This document shows, in pieces, positions 1 through 6,257 of a stretch of DNA of 12,923 nucleotides (its first letter is position 1; each line of letters starts with the position of its first letter). The translations under genes were made by a program, and so were the position numbers. The notes under the pieces are model-generated. The model made no database searches and had not been told where the DNA came from. It worked only from the letters and a program-made list of their open reading frames with translations. Source of the DNA: Alphaproteobacteria bacterium (GTDB lineage: Bacteria > Pseudomonadota > Alphaproteobacteria > Rhizobiales > Hyphomicrobiaceae); NCBI GenBank assembly GCA_024279745.1, contig JAJRRE010000257.1, positions 1 through 12,923 on the forward strand, read 5' to 3'.

Positions 1-34
1 ACAATCTCACCCCAGCCGCTCCCCTCTCAGGAGC
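1..34. repeat. 34-bp direct repeat, copy 1 (REP-like, with dyad)
   Basis: Bases 1-34 are identical to 349-382. The 3' half is a dyad: GCTCC (18-22) pairs with GGAGC (30-34) over a 7-base loop, and in this copy C17/G35 extends it by one pair. After the exact match both copies continue with a similar pyrimidine-rich TCTCT-TATTT-like tail. The window starts inside or at the edge of this copy, so it may be longer. It resembles, from memory, GC-rich REP-type intergenic elements of proteobacteria. Confidence 0.7.
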
Positions 35-124
35 GCGCTCTCTATTTGCCTCGCGTTGCTAATCCTCACTTTGCTCGGGCAACTCCGGCGGGGCGCCGAA
101 CCGTCGGCGGCGGCCCTTGGCCGC

Positions 125-326
125 TGGGCACACAAGGTGCCGCAATGTGCCCAAATGGTCAGGCATGCGCTGGAACCGAGGGCTCCGAGCTGTGATAGTT
201 CCGCGATTGTATCTGGCATCCCCCACGGCGAACAATGTTCGCCCGGGCCGTTGGCCCGCCCCCGTGGAGGGCCCGCTTGGGCGTCACCCTGGGACCAATC
301 CTCTTGCTCAGCCGCAAACCAAGCGG
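125..326. repeat. Cluster of five inverted repeats (possible structured RNA)
   Basis: Perfect arms seen directly: TGGGCACA (125-132) with TGTGCCCA (146-153); GGAAC (172-176) with GTTCC (198-202); GGCGAAC (227-233) with GTTCGCC (237-243), loop AAT; CGGGCC (244-249) with GGCCCG (253-258), loop GTT; and CCGCTTGG (273-280) with CCAAGCGG (319-326). The third and fourth are back to back with no gap. The density suggests a folded transcript or a palindrome-rich element, but no known RNA family was recognised and the transcribed strand is unknown. Confidence 0.4.
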
Positions 327-348
327 TGAACGCCCGTGAACGAAAACA

Positions 349-382
349 ACAATCTCACCCCAGCCGCTCCCCTCTCAGGAGC
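349..382. repeat. 34-bp direct repeat, copy 2
   Basis: Exact second copy of bases 1-34, offset by 348 bp, with the same GCTCC/GGAGC dyad (366-370 and 378-382). Together the two copies bracket the inverted-repeat-rich segment 125-326, so they may be the ends of one element or two independent copies of a dispersed repeat. Confidence 0.7.
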
Positions 383-472
383 CCTCTCTTTATTTCTCTC
401 ACGGCGCGTATCACTCCCAAAAGGTCGCTGCGCCTGCATCATGTGGAACATGCTCCGTATTGTGCGCGCGAC

Positions 473-510
473 ACGGGTCGCGGGGCTGCGTTTGCAGCCC
501 GGTCACCCGT
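473..510. other. Strong extended hairpin
   Basis: The inner stem GGGCTGC (483-489) and GCAGCCC (494-500) closes a GTTT loop. An outer stem ACGGGT (473-478) and ACCCGT (505-510) encloses it across a 4-by-4 internal loop. No run of T follows on either side, so it is not a clear intrinsic terminator. It may be part of a leader RNA or of the repeat-rich region to its left. Confidence 0.5.
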
Positions 511-678
511 CGGCGCTATTCTCTCTCGGTTGTTAAGGTGGTGCAAATGATCTTTGTTTTTGCCACTAGCTTGATTCCAACCTGCGCCGATAAACAAAAC
601 ATCGCGGTGCAGACTTTCCATGCTGTGCTCATTACATATCCGTAACATTGCCAGAAATAACTTGCCACGAATGCTTCG

Positions 679-706
679 CTGACACATCGTTATTAACGAG
701 TATTAA
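679..706 (+). promoter_or_regulatory. Possible promoter of the MBL-fold gene
   Basis: CTGACA (679-684, five of six bases of the -35 consensus) lies 16 bp from TATTAA (701-706), in a locally A/T-rich stretch. The inferred leader would be about 80 nt before the ATG at 796. A small dyad CGTTA-T-TAACG overlaps the spacer (688-698) and could be a protein site. Sequence match only. Confidence 0.3.
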
Positions 707-795
707 TCTATATTTGCAATCGCCAAGTGGGGCGCCTTCCAATTGGAAATATGACCTCACAGTTTGTATTCTTAACAACAAGTGAAGCCATTATT

Positions 796-1626
796 ATGAT
801 AACACGTTTCATCACATTTATTGTTATTTCGTGCCTGTTTGCTTTTTCAGCACATGCCCAAGAAGCTAAGCGCAGCATCACCAAAGTTGCAGGCGACGTA
901 TACCGTTTTCAAAACAACTTTCACTATTCTTTAGTCGTCGTGACCAAGGCTGGTGTTGTGGTCGTTGACCCGATCTCAAAAGATGCGGCGCGGTGGCTAC
1001 GCGACAATTTGAAAACTATTACAGATAAACCTGTAAGCCATCTCATTTACAGCCATAGCGATCTTGATCATGCTTCTGGCGGTAAGGTTTATACTGGCGC
1101 CAAGGTGATTGCGCACGCCAATGCCCCTGAAGCACTTGACGGAGTGGTACCGGACAAACGCTTTGACGATCAAATGAAACTCAAAGTCGGCGACAAAATC
1201 CTGGAGCTCACCTGGCTGGGTGAGGGGCATGCAAAGGATCTGATTGCTGTTGTAGTCAGACCCGAAAATGTTGGTTTCATCGTTGATATTGCATCATCAG
1301 AAACCGTCCCCTATAAAGACTTCCCAGATTCTAATATAGACGGCTGGATCGACCAGCTTCGCAAAGTTGGCAAGCTTGATTTTGATATTTTTGCCGGTGG
1401 ACATAGTGGGGTTGGCGTTAAAAAAGACATCGATGATATTCTCGTTTATATAGAAAAAATGCGCAGCCAAGTCCTTGCAGGATTGAAAGCAGGAAAAAGC
1501 GCCGAAGATTTAGTGACGTCAGTCACTATGGACGACTATAAAAACTGGGCGCAATACAAGGCCTGGCGTGGGTTGAATGTACAGGGCATGGCGCGCTTTT
1601 TGAAAATGAGCGGTCAGGTTAAATAG
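796..1626 (+). CDS. Secreted metallo-beta-lactamase-fold hydrolase, variant metal motif
   Basis: 276 residues, probably exported to the periplasm. The start at 796 is chosen because it directly precedes a typical signal peptide (residues 1-21, ending in AHA before QEAK); an upstream in-frame ATG at 727 would bury it. The metal-binding landmarks of the MBL superfamily are in order: HSDLDH (87-92), GEGH with H145, D164 in VDIASS, and GGH with H203. The first motif is normally HxHxDH; here the second His is Asp (D89), so zinc binding at site 1 may be altered. The fold is clear, the substrate is not: close relatives include hydrolases of sulfate esters, thiolesters and lactones, and nothing points to beta-lactam resistance. 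The gene is visibly more A/T-rich than its neighbours, which may indicate transfer. It faces the PqiA-like gene tail to tail. Confidence 0.85.
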   Translation: MITRFITFIVISCLFAFSAHAQEAKRSITKVAGDVYRFQNNFHYSLVVVTKAGVVVVDPISKDAARWLRDNLKTITDKPVSHLIYSHSDLDHASGGKVYTGAKVIAHANAPEALDGVVPDKRFDDQMKLKVGDKILELTWLGEGHAKDLIAVVVRPENVGFIVDIASSETVPYKDFPDSNIDGWIDQLRKVGKLDFDIFAGGHSGVGVKKDIDDILVYIEKMRSQVLAGLKAGKSAEDLVTSVTMDDYKNWAQYKAWRGLNVQGMARFLKMSGQVK

Positions 1627-1656
1627 CTTGCGCCTATGACTAAAATTCACTGCCGG

Positions 1657-1687
1657 ATGTTCTACGCCAGCGCCTATGGAACATTTT
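1657..1687 (+). terminator. Weak intrinsic terminator candidate after the MBL gene
   Basis: ATGTTC (1657-1662) and GAACAT (1679-1684) form a 6-bp stem with a 16-base loop, followed by a short T run (1684-1687), about 30 bases past the stop codon. GCGCCTATG occurs twice here (1630-1638 and 1670-1678). The stem is short and the T tract brief, so the call is tentative. Confidence 0.3.
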
Positions 1688-1757
1688 GAAGCCCCTTCAT
1701 AGATAAGTTTCCCGTGCCGGCAAACGCCTTTGGCAACTTAAGTTAAAGTGCGCACCA

Positions 1758-2846
1758 CTACTCGACCGCCTGCTCGCGGGCCTTCGTCCGCGCATCCGCC
1801 CCGTCCGCACCCACCACCACCGTTTTCGCCCTGTCCGTGACGGCGGGGCGCGGGGCGGGCATGATGGAGTTGGCCCAGCCATAGGCGAGCATAGTCATGA
1901 GGGTTGAGGCGGCGAAGAAATAAACGCCGGGTAGCACGCGCGCTTCGGTATAGCCCGACGAGTTGACATAAAAGATCATCAGCGCCAGCACCATCACGTC
2001 GGTCATCGAATAGCGGCCAAGCCATTCCATGGTGTGGATCGATTTGGTGCGGAACTCGGCCGGGATGTCGGGCGAGGTGACGAGGGTCAGCAGGTAGAAT
2101 AATTTCAGGAACGGAAAGAAGATCGAGAACATGAAAATAACGAAGCATAAAAACAGCTCGTTATTCTGGTAGAGCGCGTAGATGATCGAGGCAATCGAGT
2201 GCTCATTGGTCCACACATAAACCGTGGTGAAGCGGATCACGGGCAGGATCACGCCGAGCACGAAAAAGACCGTCGCCAGAATGATCATGAAGCTCAATAT
2301 GAAATTACGAAAAATCGAGCTGGGGCGCTGGGGGGCTTCTTCGCGCTCCTTTTGTATGGCTGCACGCGCGCCAACGCGGACCGCGTCGGTTCTGATCCAG
2401 GCATAGGCGAGGATCATCAGCATGACGGCGGCGGTGAAGAAATAGACGCCGGTGAGTGAGCGCGCATCGTAAAGCCCCTGCGCCTTGATGAAGAAGATCG
2501 TTAGCGACAGCACCAGCACATCATGCATCGACCATTTGCCGAGCCATTCGAGCGCGCGCAGGCGGCGGCTCTGGCGTTTCAGCTCGTGTACGGGCAGGGT
2601 CGAGAGCAGCAGCAGATAAAGCAGCTTGACCACCGGCAGTGCAATGGAGAAGACGGCGACCATGGTGCCCAGGAAAATCTGTCCCGTTCGGATCAGCGTC
2701 TCAACGGTCGAGAGCAAGGAATGCTCATAGGTAAAGAAGACGAATTTGGTCAGCCGAATGATGGGGAGTGACACGCCCAGGGCGAGGCAAACGCTGGCGG
2801 CGACGATCGCGCTTGAAAGCAAAAATCTGCGCCCGCCCAATTTCAT
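1758..2846 (-). CDS. PqiA-type integral membrane protein, two tandem repeats
   Basis: 362 residues in the inner membrane. The protein is an internal duplication of the PqiA (paraquat-inducible protein A) module: LEWLGKWSMHDVLVL (99-113) matches MEWLGRYSMTDVMVL (273-287), and GVYFFTAAVMLMILAYAW (133-150) matches GVYFFAASTLMTMLAYGW (307-324). Each half has an EHS motif (41-43, 215-217) and about four hydrophobic segments. The zinc-ribbon cysteines seen in Escherichia coli PqiA are absent. PqiA proteins normally work with an MCE-domain partner (PqiB) and a lipoprotein (PqiC) in lipid transport across the envelope; no such partner is in the window, so this copy is an orphan here. The charged C-terminal tail (about 328-362) is probably cytoplasmic. 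The start has GAGG 13 bases upstream, a rather long spacing. Confidence 0.85.
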   Translation of the reverse strand: MKLGGRRFLLSSAIVAASVCLALGVSLPIIRLTKFVFFTYEHSLLSTVETLIRTGQIFLGTMVAVFSIALPVVKLLYLLLLSTLPVHELKRQSRRLRALEWLGKWSMHDVLVLSLTIFFIKAQGLYDARSLTGVYFFTAAVMLMILAYAWIRTDAVRVGARAAIQKEREEAPQRPSSIFRNFILSFMIILATVFFVLGVILPVIRFTTVYVWTNEHSIASIIYALYQNNELFLCFVIFMFSIFFPFLKLFYLLTLVTSPDIPAEFRTKSIHTMEWLGRYSMTDVMVLALMIFYVNSSGYTEARVLPGVYFFAASTLMTMLAYGWANSIMPAPRPAVTDRAKTVVVGADGADARTKAREQAVE

Positions 2847-2870
2847 ATGATCGTTTTGTCCTCATGTTCG

Positions 2871-2897
2871 AATGCTTAGCATTGCCAGCTTAGCATT
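2871..2897. promoter_or_regulatory. Paired GCTTAGCATT sites upstream of the PqiA-like gene
   Basis: GCTTAGCATT occurs twice in direct orientation (2874-2883 and 2888-2897), 14 bp centre to centre. The first lies inside the interrupted palindrome AATGCT-T-AGCATT (2871-2883). The pair sits 25 to 51 bp upstream of the start codon, where a repressor or activator could act. No known regulator is assigned. Confidence 0.4.
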
Positions 2898-3002
2898 ACA
2901 TGCGATTGCCATTGCGCCGTGCAAGACATGGCAGGCGGGCGGGCCTTGATAGCAAACCGCCGCGCCCTATGTGTATAGAACGCGGCGACGGCAATTTAAT
3001 GT

Positions 3003-3025
3003 TCATTGACTTCGATGTTCAATGA
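3003..3025. repeat. Inverted repeat between grxD and the PqiA-like gene
   Basis: TCATTGA (3003-3009) and TCAATGA (3019-3025) are perfect arms around a 9-base spacer. It lies downstream of grxD and upstream of the PqiA-like gene, both on the minus strand. There is no T run, so an operator or weak attenuator is as likely as a terminator. Confidence 0.35.
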
Positions 3026-3081
3026 CGCTGACGTCTATGCGCCAACGCTTCGCCCGGCAGCCGGCAGCCCGGCAGGACAGT

Positions 3082-3432
3082 TTAAGCTGTCATGGTCGAT
3101 TTGTTATGCGGGACGGCTTTGTCCTCAAGCAGCTTGACCAGTTCGCCTTCCTGGAACATTTCGCGCACAATATCGCAGCCGCCGATAAACTCGCCCTTGA
3201 CGTAAACCTGCGGCACGGTCGGCCAGTTTGTAAAGCTCTTGATGCCGTCACGAATGCCCATATCGTCTAGAACATTGATATCTTTATAGTCTACGCCCAG
3301 ATGCTGAAAAATCTGGTCCATCTGACCGGAGAAACCGCATTGCGGCATGCTTTTCTGGCCTTTCATAAAGACCACTACATCGTTGGCCGCAATGGTTTTA
3401 CGGATCCAGTCATGGACTTCCTGTTCGCTCAT
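3082..3432 (-). CDS. grxD: Monothiol CGFS glutaredoxin (Grx4/GrxD)
   Basis: 116 residues, cytoplasmic. The CGFS active-site motif (32-35) with an upstream FMKG, the WPTVPQ segment (70-75, cis-Pro region) and GGCD (84-87) are the glutathione- and cluster-binding signature of single-domain monothiol glutaredoxins. In this family the protein binds a [2Fe-2S] cluster with glutathione, carries clusters to targets and partners BolA, encoded just upstream here. The start at 3432 is preceded by a strong AAGGAAG at 7-base spacing; an in-frame extension to 3489 has no such site. Length fits the family. A small dyad GACAG/CTGTC (3076-3080 and 3087-3091) spans the stop codon. Confidence 0.96.
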   Translation of the reverse strand: MSEQEVHDWIRKTIAANDVVVFMKGQKSMPQCGFSGQMDQIFQHLGVDYKDINVLDDMGIRDGIKSFTNWPTVPQVYVKGEFIGGCDIVREMFQEGELVKLLEDKAVPHNKSTMTA

Positions 3433-3496
3433 TTGAAACTTCCTTCCAAGGGGTTGTATGCCATGTGATGGCGCTGTGTTGAGGCCCACATAAGGG

Positions 3497-3510
3497 GCGA
3501 GACGCCTCGC
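3497..3510. other. Short hairpin in the grxD leader
   Basis: GCGAG (3497-3501) and CTCGC (3506-3510) form a 5-bp stem with an ACGC loop, 65 bases upstream of the grxD start. It may lie in the grxD leader or in a bolA-grxD intercistronic RNA. Confidence 0.3.
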
Positions 3511-3522
3511 AATCGTCGAATG

Positions 3523-3580
3523 GCCGTAATCCGACCTGCGGGCTAGGGTTTTGCCTAACCCCTATATGGGCCATTACGGC
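3523..3580. other. Composite nested dyad between bolA and grxD
   Basis: An outer perfect 8-bp stem, GCCGTAAT (3523-3530) with ATTACGGC (3573-3580), encloses an inner stem GGG-C-TAGG (3540-3547) with CCTA-A-CCC (3554-3561) over a GTTTTG loop, broken by a single mismatch. It lies in the 275-bp gap between two genes transcribed in the same direction. It could end or attenuate bolA transcription, mark an RNA processing site, or be a palindromic repeat. No T run follows on the minus strand. Confidence 0.45.
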
Positions 3581-3707
3581 GACAAATTCAATTCGGTAGT
3601 GAGCGCTGCGGCGGAGCTGCTGAATTGCAGGCGTTTGGCGGTTGGCACATTTAGCTGCTTTTCTAGCTGCTTTACTAAATGATACGCCTTGACCAGCGCC
3701 TGTGCAT

Positions 3708-3947
3708 CTAATCGCCAGCGGGCGGCGACGTCTGCAAGGCCAGCGCGTGCAGCACACCGCCCATGCGCCCGCCAAGCGCTTCATAGACCATCTGATGCTG
3801 TTGCACTTTGCTTTTGCCCTTAAAGGCGCTGGACGTGACTTGCGCAGAATAATGATCGCCGTCGCCTGCCAGATCGGTGATTTCAATCACGGCATCGGGA
3901 ATTTTGGCTTTGATCAGATTTTCGATCTCTTTGGAATCCATCGGCAT
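3708..3947 (-). CDS. bolA: BolA-family protein, short form
   Basis: 79 residues, cytoplasmic. It matches the small BolA-like proteins of Alphaproteobacteria throughout: an N-terminal helix beginning MDSKEIENLIK, ITDLAGDGDHY (23-33), FKGKSKVQQHQMVYEAL (42-58) and the C-terminal HALAL (67-71), with His67 the usual cluster-related residue. BolA proteins form a [2Fe-2S]-bridged heterodimer with CGFS glutaredoxins and take part in cluster delivery and iron sensing. grxD lies downstream on the same strand. The start at 3947 is chosen by family length; ATG at 3941 is an equal possibility and an in-frame GTG at 4007 would add a non-conserved tail. The usual upstream gene purL is displaced to 11939. 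Confidence 0.94.
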   Translation of the reverse strand: MPMDSKEIENLIKAKIPDAVIEITDLAGDGDHYSAQVTSSAFKGKSKVQQHQMVYEALGGRMGGVLHALALQTSPPAGD

Positions 3948-4369
3948 TGTGTACGGGGCCTTGTTGGTTGGGGGCGACAGGAGAAAATTCTCTGTCGGAT
4001 TAATCACCGGCTGTCGGACTAAGTATGATCGGCCGGCCCGCTTACTGTGCAGCGCAGCACGACCGGGATGTCGAGTCCTGCTGACTTGAGTACCGCAGGC
4101 TGGCTAACGTCAAGCGCGCAACCCTAAATATTGTGCCGCAGCGAGGCGGGGTCAATGGGGCGAAAACGCGGCTCGAGGTGCATTTTTGTCGCAGTCACGG
4201 AACGTTGAAAGAACCGAATACAGAATTGGTTAATGAATCCAACGACTCAGGTGTAACCTTTGCACAATTAAGCGTGAGGGTGCCTGTCAACTCGAAGCAA
4301 CCGGGCCCAGATAGTTTCTAAGGGCTAAGGAGATGTTTTATAATAGTTTTTATAAAAGGAATCATCAAA
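3948..4369. other. Intergenic region at the left edge of the accessory block
   Basis: This stretch separates bolA from the rightward secreted-protein gene and marks where the usual purL-bolA linkage is broken. It must hold any separate bolA promoter, but none stands out. A rightward open frame of 62 codons (4133-4321) has no ribosome site and an unremarkable translation. No terminal repeats or attachment-site duplication were recognised; the only clear elements are the promoter and ribosome site near the right end. Confidence 0.5.
4316..4360 (+). promoter_or_regulatory. Promoter and ribosome site of the secreted-protein gene
   Basis: A perfect TATAAT (4339-4344) lies 17 bp from TTCTAA (4316-4321), a poor -35 match. 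Transcription would begin about 20 nt before the ATG at 4370, leaving just room for AAAGGA (4355-4360). The stretch is markedly A/T-rich against its surroundings. Confidence 0.45.
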
Positions 4370-4759
4370 ATGAAGCAAATGATCTTTAGGACAGCTTTTT
4401 TCGCGATATTGATTGGTATGGGAGCTGGCCTTGCAACCGCCGGTGGTTTGCAAGGAACCTGGAGCGGTGCGGGGTCGGCTAGTTTCGGCTCAAATGACGA
4501 GCGGATCAGGTGCCGGGCAAAATATACCAGATTGTCCGGATCGCGCTATTCCTTGTGGGCGCGCTGCTCCAATGGCGCCACACGGGTCACCCAGACGGCC
4601 AGGCTGCGCAAAGTCGGTGCCAATGAATATGAAGGCACATTCCGCAATGCCGAATATGGGGTCAGCGGCGAAATTTATGTTGAAGTTCGCGGCTCTCGGC
4701 AAAACATCACACTGGAAAGCTCCAGCGGGTCAGCTGACATAAATCTGCGCAAGCGGTAA
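4370..4759 (+). CDS. Small secreted protein of unknown function
   Basis: 129 residues with a signal peptide (about 1-24, cut after ATA before GGLQGTW), so probably periplasmic or outer-surface. The mature part is a beta-rich small domain with GTWSG at its start, RIRCRAKY (45-52), a second Cys66 that could pair with Cys48, and a C-terminal RGSRQNITL segment. The pattern resembles a widespread rhizobial family of uncharacterised exported proteins with an RIRCR motif and a closing basic strand; this is recollection, not a search. AAAGGA sits 9 bases before the ATG. Function unknown. It opens the accessory block, on the same strand as the phosphate permease and arsM but 270 bp from them. Confidence 0.75.
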   Translation: MKQMIFRTAFFAILIGMGAGLATAGGLQGTWSGAGSASFGSNDERIRCRAKYTRLSGSRYSLWARCSNGATRVTQTARLRKVGANEYEGTFRNAEYGVSGEIYVEVRGSRQNITLESSSGSADINLRKR

Positions 4760-4785
4760 ATGTAGCGGCGACACTGGCCGGGTTT

Positions 4786-4799
4786 TAAAGCTCGCTTTA
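4786..4799 (+). terminator. Possible short terminator after the secreted-protein gene
   Basis: TAAAG (4786-4790) and CTTTA (4795-4799) form a 5-bp stem with a 4-base loop, 26 bases past the stop, followed by a T-rich tail (GCGTTTCTTGTT). The stem is A/T-rich and short, so strength is doubtful. It overlaps the end of the candidate small minus-strand ORF. Confidence 0.25.
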
Positions 4800-4913
4800 G
4801 CGTTTCTTGTTGCGGGGCAGGAAAGGCTGAAGCGGTTTGGTGCGCCAGTCAATGTTCAGCGCAAGGGATTTTCGGCCGCACTGATATGCCGCCGCCGTTT
4901 TATCGCGGGACAT
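4797..4913 (-). CDS. Candidate 38-residue basic protein
   Basis: A short open frame in the gap before the phosphate permease, with a plausible protein-like composition: MSRDKTAAAYQCGRKS, then LNIDWRTKPLQPFLP and a basic end RNKKR. Third codon positions are mostly G or C, like the real genes nearby. Against it: no Shine-Dalgarno sequence before the ATG and a stop 13 codons upstream. It could be a real small gene or the leftover 3' end of a decayed longer gene. No family recognised. Confidence 0.3.
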   Translation of the reverse strand: MSRDKTAAAYQCGRKSLALNIDWRTKPLQPFLPRNKKR

Positions 4914-4956
4914 CGCCGCCGTTAGACTATTGTGACATCCTACACGCCAATGTCAT

Positions 4957-4986
4957 TTGCCGACACTCCTCGCGCCGCGTTATCAC
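4957..4986 (+). promoter_or_regulatory. Possible promoter of the phosphate permease gene
   Basis: TTGCCG (4957-4962) and TATCAC (4981-4986) are each four of six consensus bases at 18-bp spacing, about 45 nt upstream of the start codon. Weak match, offered because the gene needs a promoter in this gap. Confidence 0.22.
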
Positions 4987-5030
4987 CGGATCAGCTAATG
5001 AACCTTGATTAATTCGGCCCCCTTGGAGAT

Positions 5031-6191
5031 GTGAAATTGCTGATAGCTTTATTGTTTGCGATGACGTTGTTCCTTGCCTATTCCAATGGCGCCAACGATA
5101 ATTTCAAGGGCGTCGCGACGCTCTACGGCTCCAATACCACCACATTCAAAACCGCGTTAATTATCGGTACCCTCGCCACCCTGGCCGGCGCGCTCAGCTC
5201 GCTGTTTCTGGCCGAGGCCCTGGTCAAAGCCTTCTCCGGCAAGGGACTGGTACCCGACGTGATTGCCGCCTCGCCGATTTTCCTGTTGGCGGTGGCGATC
5301 GGCGCCGCAAGCACAGTGATGCTGGCGACGGTGCTCGGCTTCCCGATATCAACCACCCATGCGCTAACGGGCGCGTTGGCCGGTGCCGGTTTCATGGCGG
5401 TTGGCTGGGACCTCAACGTGACTATATTGGGCACGAAATTCTTCCTGCCGCTGCTGATTTCGCCGCTCGCCTGCATCTTGCTGGTGATGCCTTTGTATAA
5501 GTTCGCCCATTTCGCCGTCGAGCGTCTGGGGCTGGTCAAAGAGACCTGCGTTTGTGTGGGGCCCGGCGAATTCGTACCGGTAGCCGCCTTCGCGCAACAG
5601 GGCACACAACAGGGCGGAGCTACTGGCGGAACCGCTACGTCATTTGCAACTGCGGACCCTATCCCCGGCGTCTCGGTCAGCGTTGGCACCGCCGACCAAT
5701 GCGTGGAAAAATATTCCGGCCGCCTGTTTGGCATGACCGCGCAACGGCTCGTCGATGCGCTGCATTACTTTAGTGCCGTCGCCGTGAGTTTTTCGCGCGG
5801 CCTCAATGATACGCCGAAGATTGTCGGTCTGCTGCTGGTCGTGAACGCTTTTGATATACGCTATGGTATGCTTGCCATCGCGATTGCCATGGCTGTCGGC
5901 GGGTTACTCCATGCGCGCAAAGTGGCGCAGACCATGTCGAAAAAGATCACTCAAATGAATGACGGCCAGGCGCTGACCGCCAATCTGGTGACGGCTTTCA
6001 TGGTCTTCTTTGCCAGCAAATGGGGGATGCCCGTTTCCACCACCCATGTTTCCGTCGGCGCCATCGCCGGGATTGGCATTGTCAACGGCAAGGGCGATCG
6101 CAAGGTCATGGGCTCGATATTGCTGTCCTGGGTTTTGACTTTGCCGCTGGCTGGCGGTATTGCAGCACTTTGTTATGCTGTTGCGTCGTAA
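5031..6191 (+). CDS. PiT-family inorganic phosphate permease
   Basis: 386 residues, polytopic inner-membrane protein. Both halves of the PiT family repeat are present: GANDN (20-24) with FPISTTH (104-110), and RGLNDTPK (256-263) with PVSTTH (334-339). PiT permeases take up metal-phosphate by proton symport, and arsenate can enter the same way. The central cytoplasmic loop (about 168-235) carries CVC (Cys173, Cys175), a low-complexity Gly/Thr/Gln stretch and Cys224. The gene precedes arsM on the same strand (111-bp gap), a pairing known from other genomes, so a role in arsenic-stressed phosphate uptake is likely. Start: GTG at 5031 has GGAG only 2 bases away, whereas an in-frame TTG at 5037 has it at 8 bases, so the true start may be two codons later. 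Confidence 0.9.
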   Translation: MKLLIALLFAMTLFLAYSNGANDNFKGVATLYGSNTTTFKTALIIGTLATLAGALSSLFLAEALVKAFSGKGLVPDVIAASPIFLLAVAIGAASTVMLATVLGFPISTTHALTGALAGAGFMAVGWDLNVTILGTKFFLPLLISPLACILLVMPLYKFAHFAVERLGLVKETCVCVGPGEFVPVAAFAQQGTQQGGATGGTATSFATADPIPGVSVSVGTADQCVEKYSGRLFGMTAQRLVDALHYFSAVAVSFSRGLNDTPKIVGLLLVVNAFDIRYGMLAIAIAMAVGGLLHARKVAQTMSKKITQMNDGQALTANLVTAFMVFFASKWGMPVSTTHVSVGAIAGIGIVNGKGDRKVMGSILLSWVLTLPLAGGIAALCYAVAS

Positions 6192-6257
6192 TTAAAGCGC
6201 TGACTTCGAGTACAATGCCGCAGCAGAACCTATGCAAATTACGCGAGGCCGGGACGC

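Larger units (their letters stand above)
1..795. other. Gene-poor, repeat- and hairpin-rich left end
   Basis: No reading frame here looks coding: the longest open frames lack a recognisable ribosome site and have low-complexity, Arg/Ala/Cys-rich translations. The segment holds a 34-bp direct repeat (1-34 and 349-382), five inverted repeats between 125 and 326, a hairpin at 473-510, and an A/T-rich stretch from about 540 to 795 that leads into the next gene. No tRNA, tmRNA, SRP RNA or RNase P signature was recognised. It could be a structured RNA, an intergenic repeat element or decayed DNA; the sequence alone does not decide. Confidence 0.6.

Noticed and set aside
1..382. Insertion sequence bounded by the 34-bp repeats
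   Set aside because: Repeats are direct rather than inverted, there is no transposase, and the spacing of ~350 bp could equally reflect two copies of an intergenic repeat.
56..550. 164-codon plus-strand reading frame in the left intergenic region
   Set aside because: No ribosome site, Arg/Ala/Ser-rich translation, and it crosses the direct repeat and several hairpins.
796..1626. Antibiotic-resistance beta-lactamase
   Set aside because: Only the general MBL fold is visible; the first metal motif deviates and nothing points to beta-lactams as substrate.
3410..3886. 158-codon minus-strand frame between bolA and grxD
   Set aside because: It overlaps both conserved genes in another frame and has a basic, low-complexity translation.
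4133..4321. 62-codon plus-strand reading frame
   Set aside because: No ribosome site and no recognisable protein features.
5123..5734. 203-codon minus-strand reading frame
   Set aside because: Antisense shadow of the PiT permease, caused by high GC at third positions.
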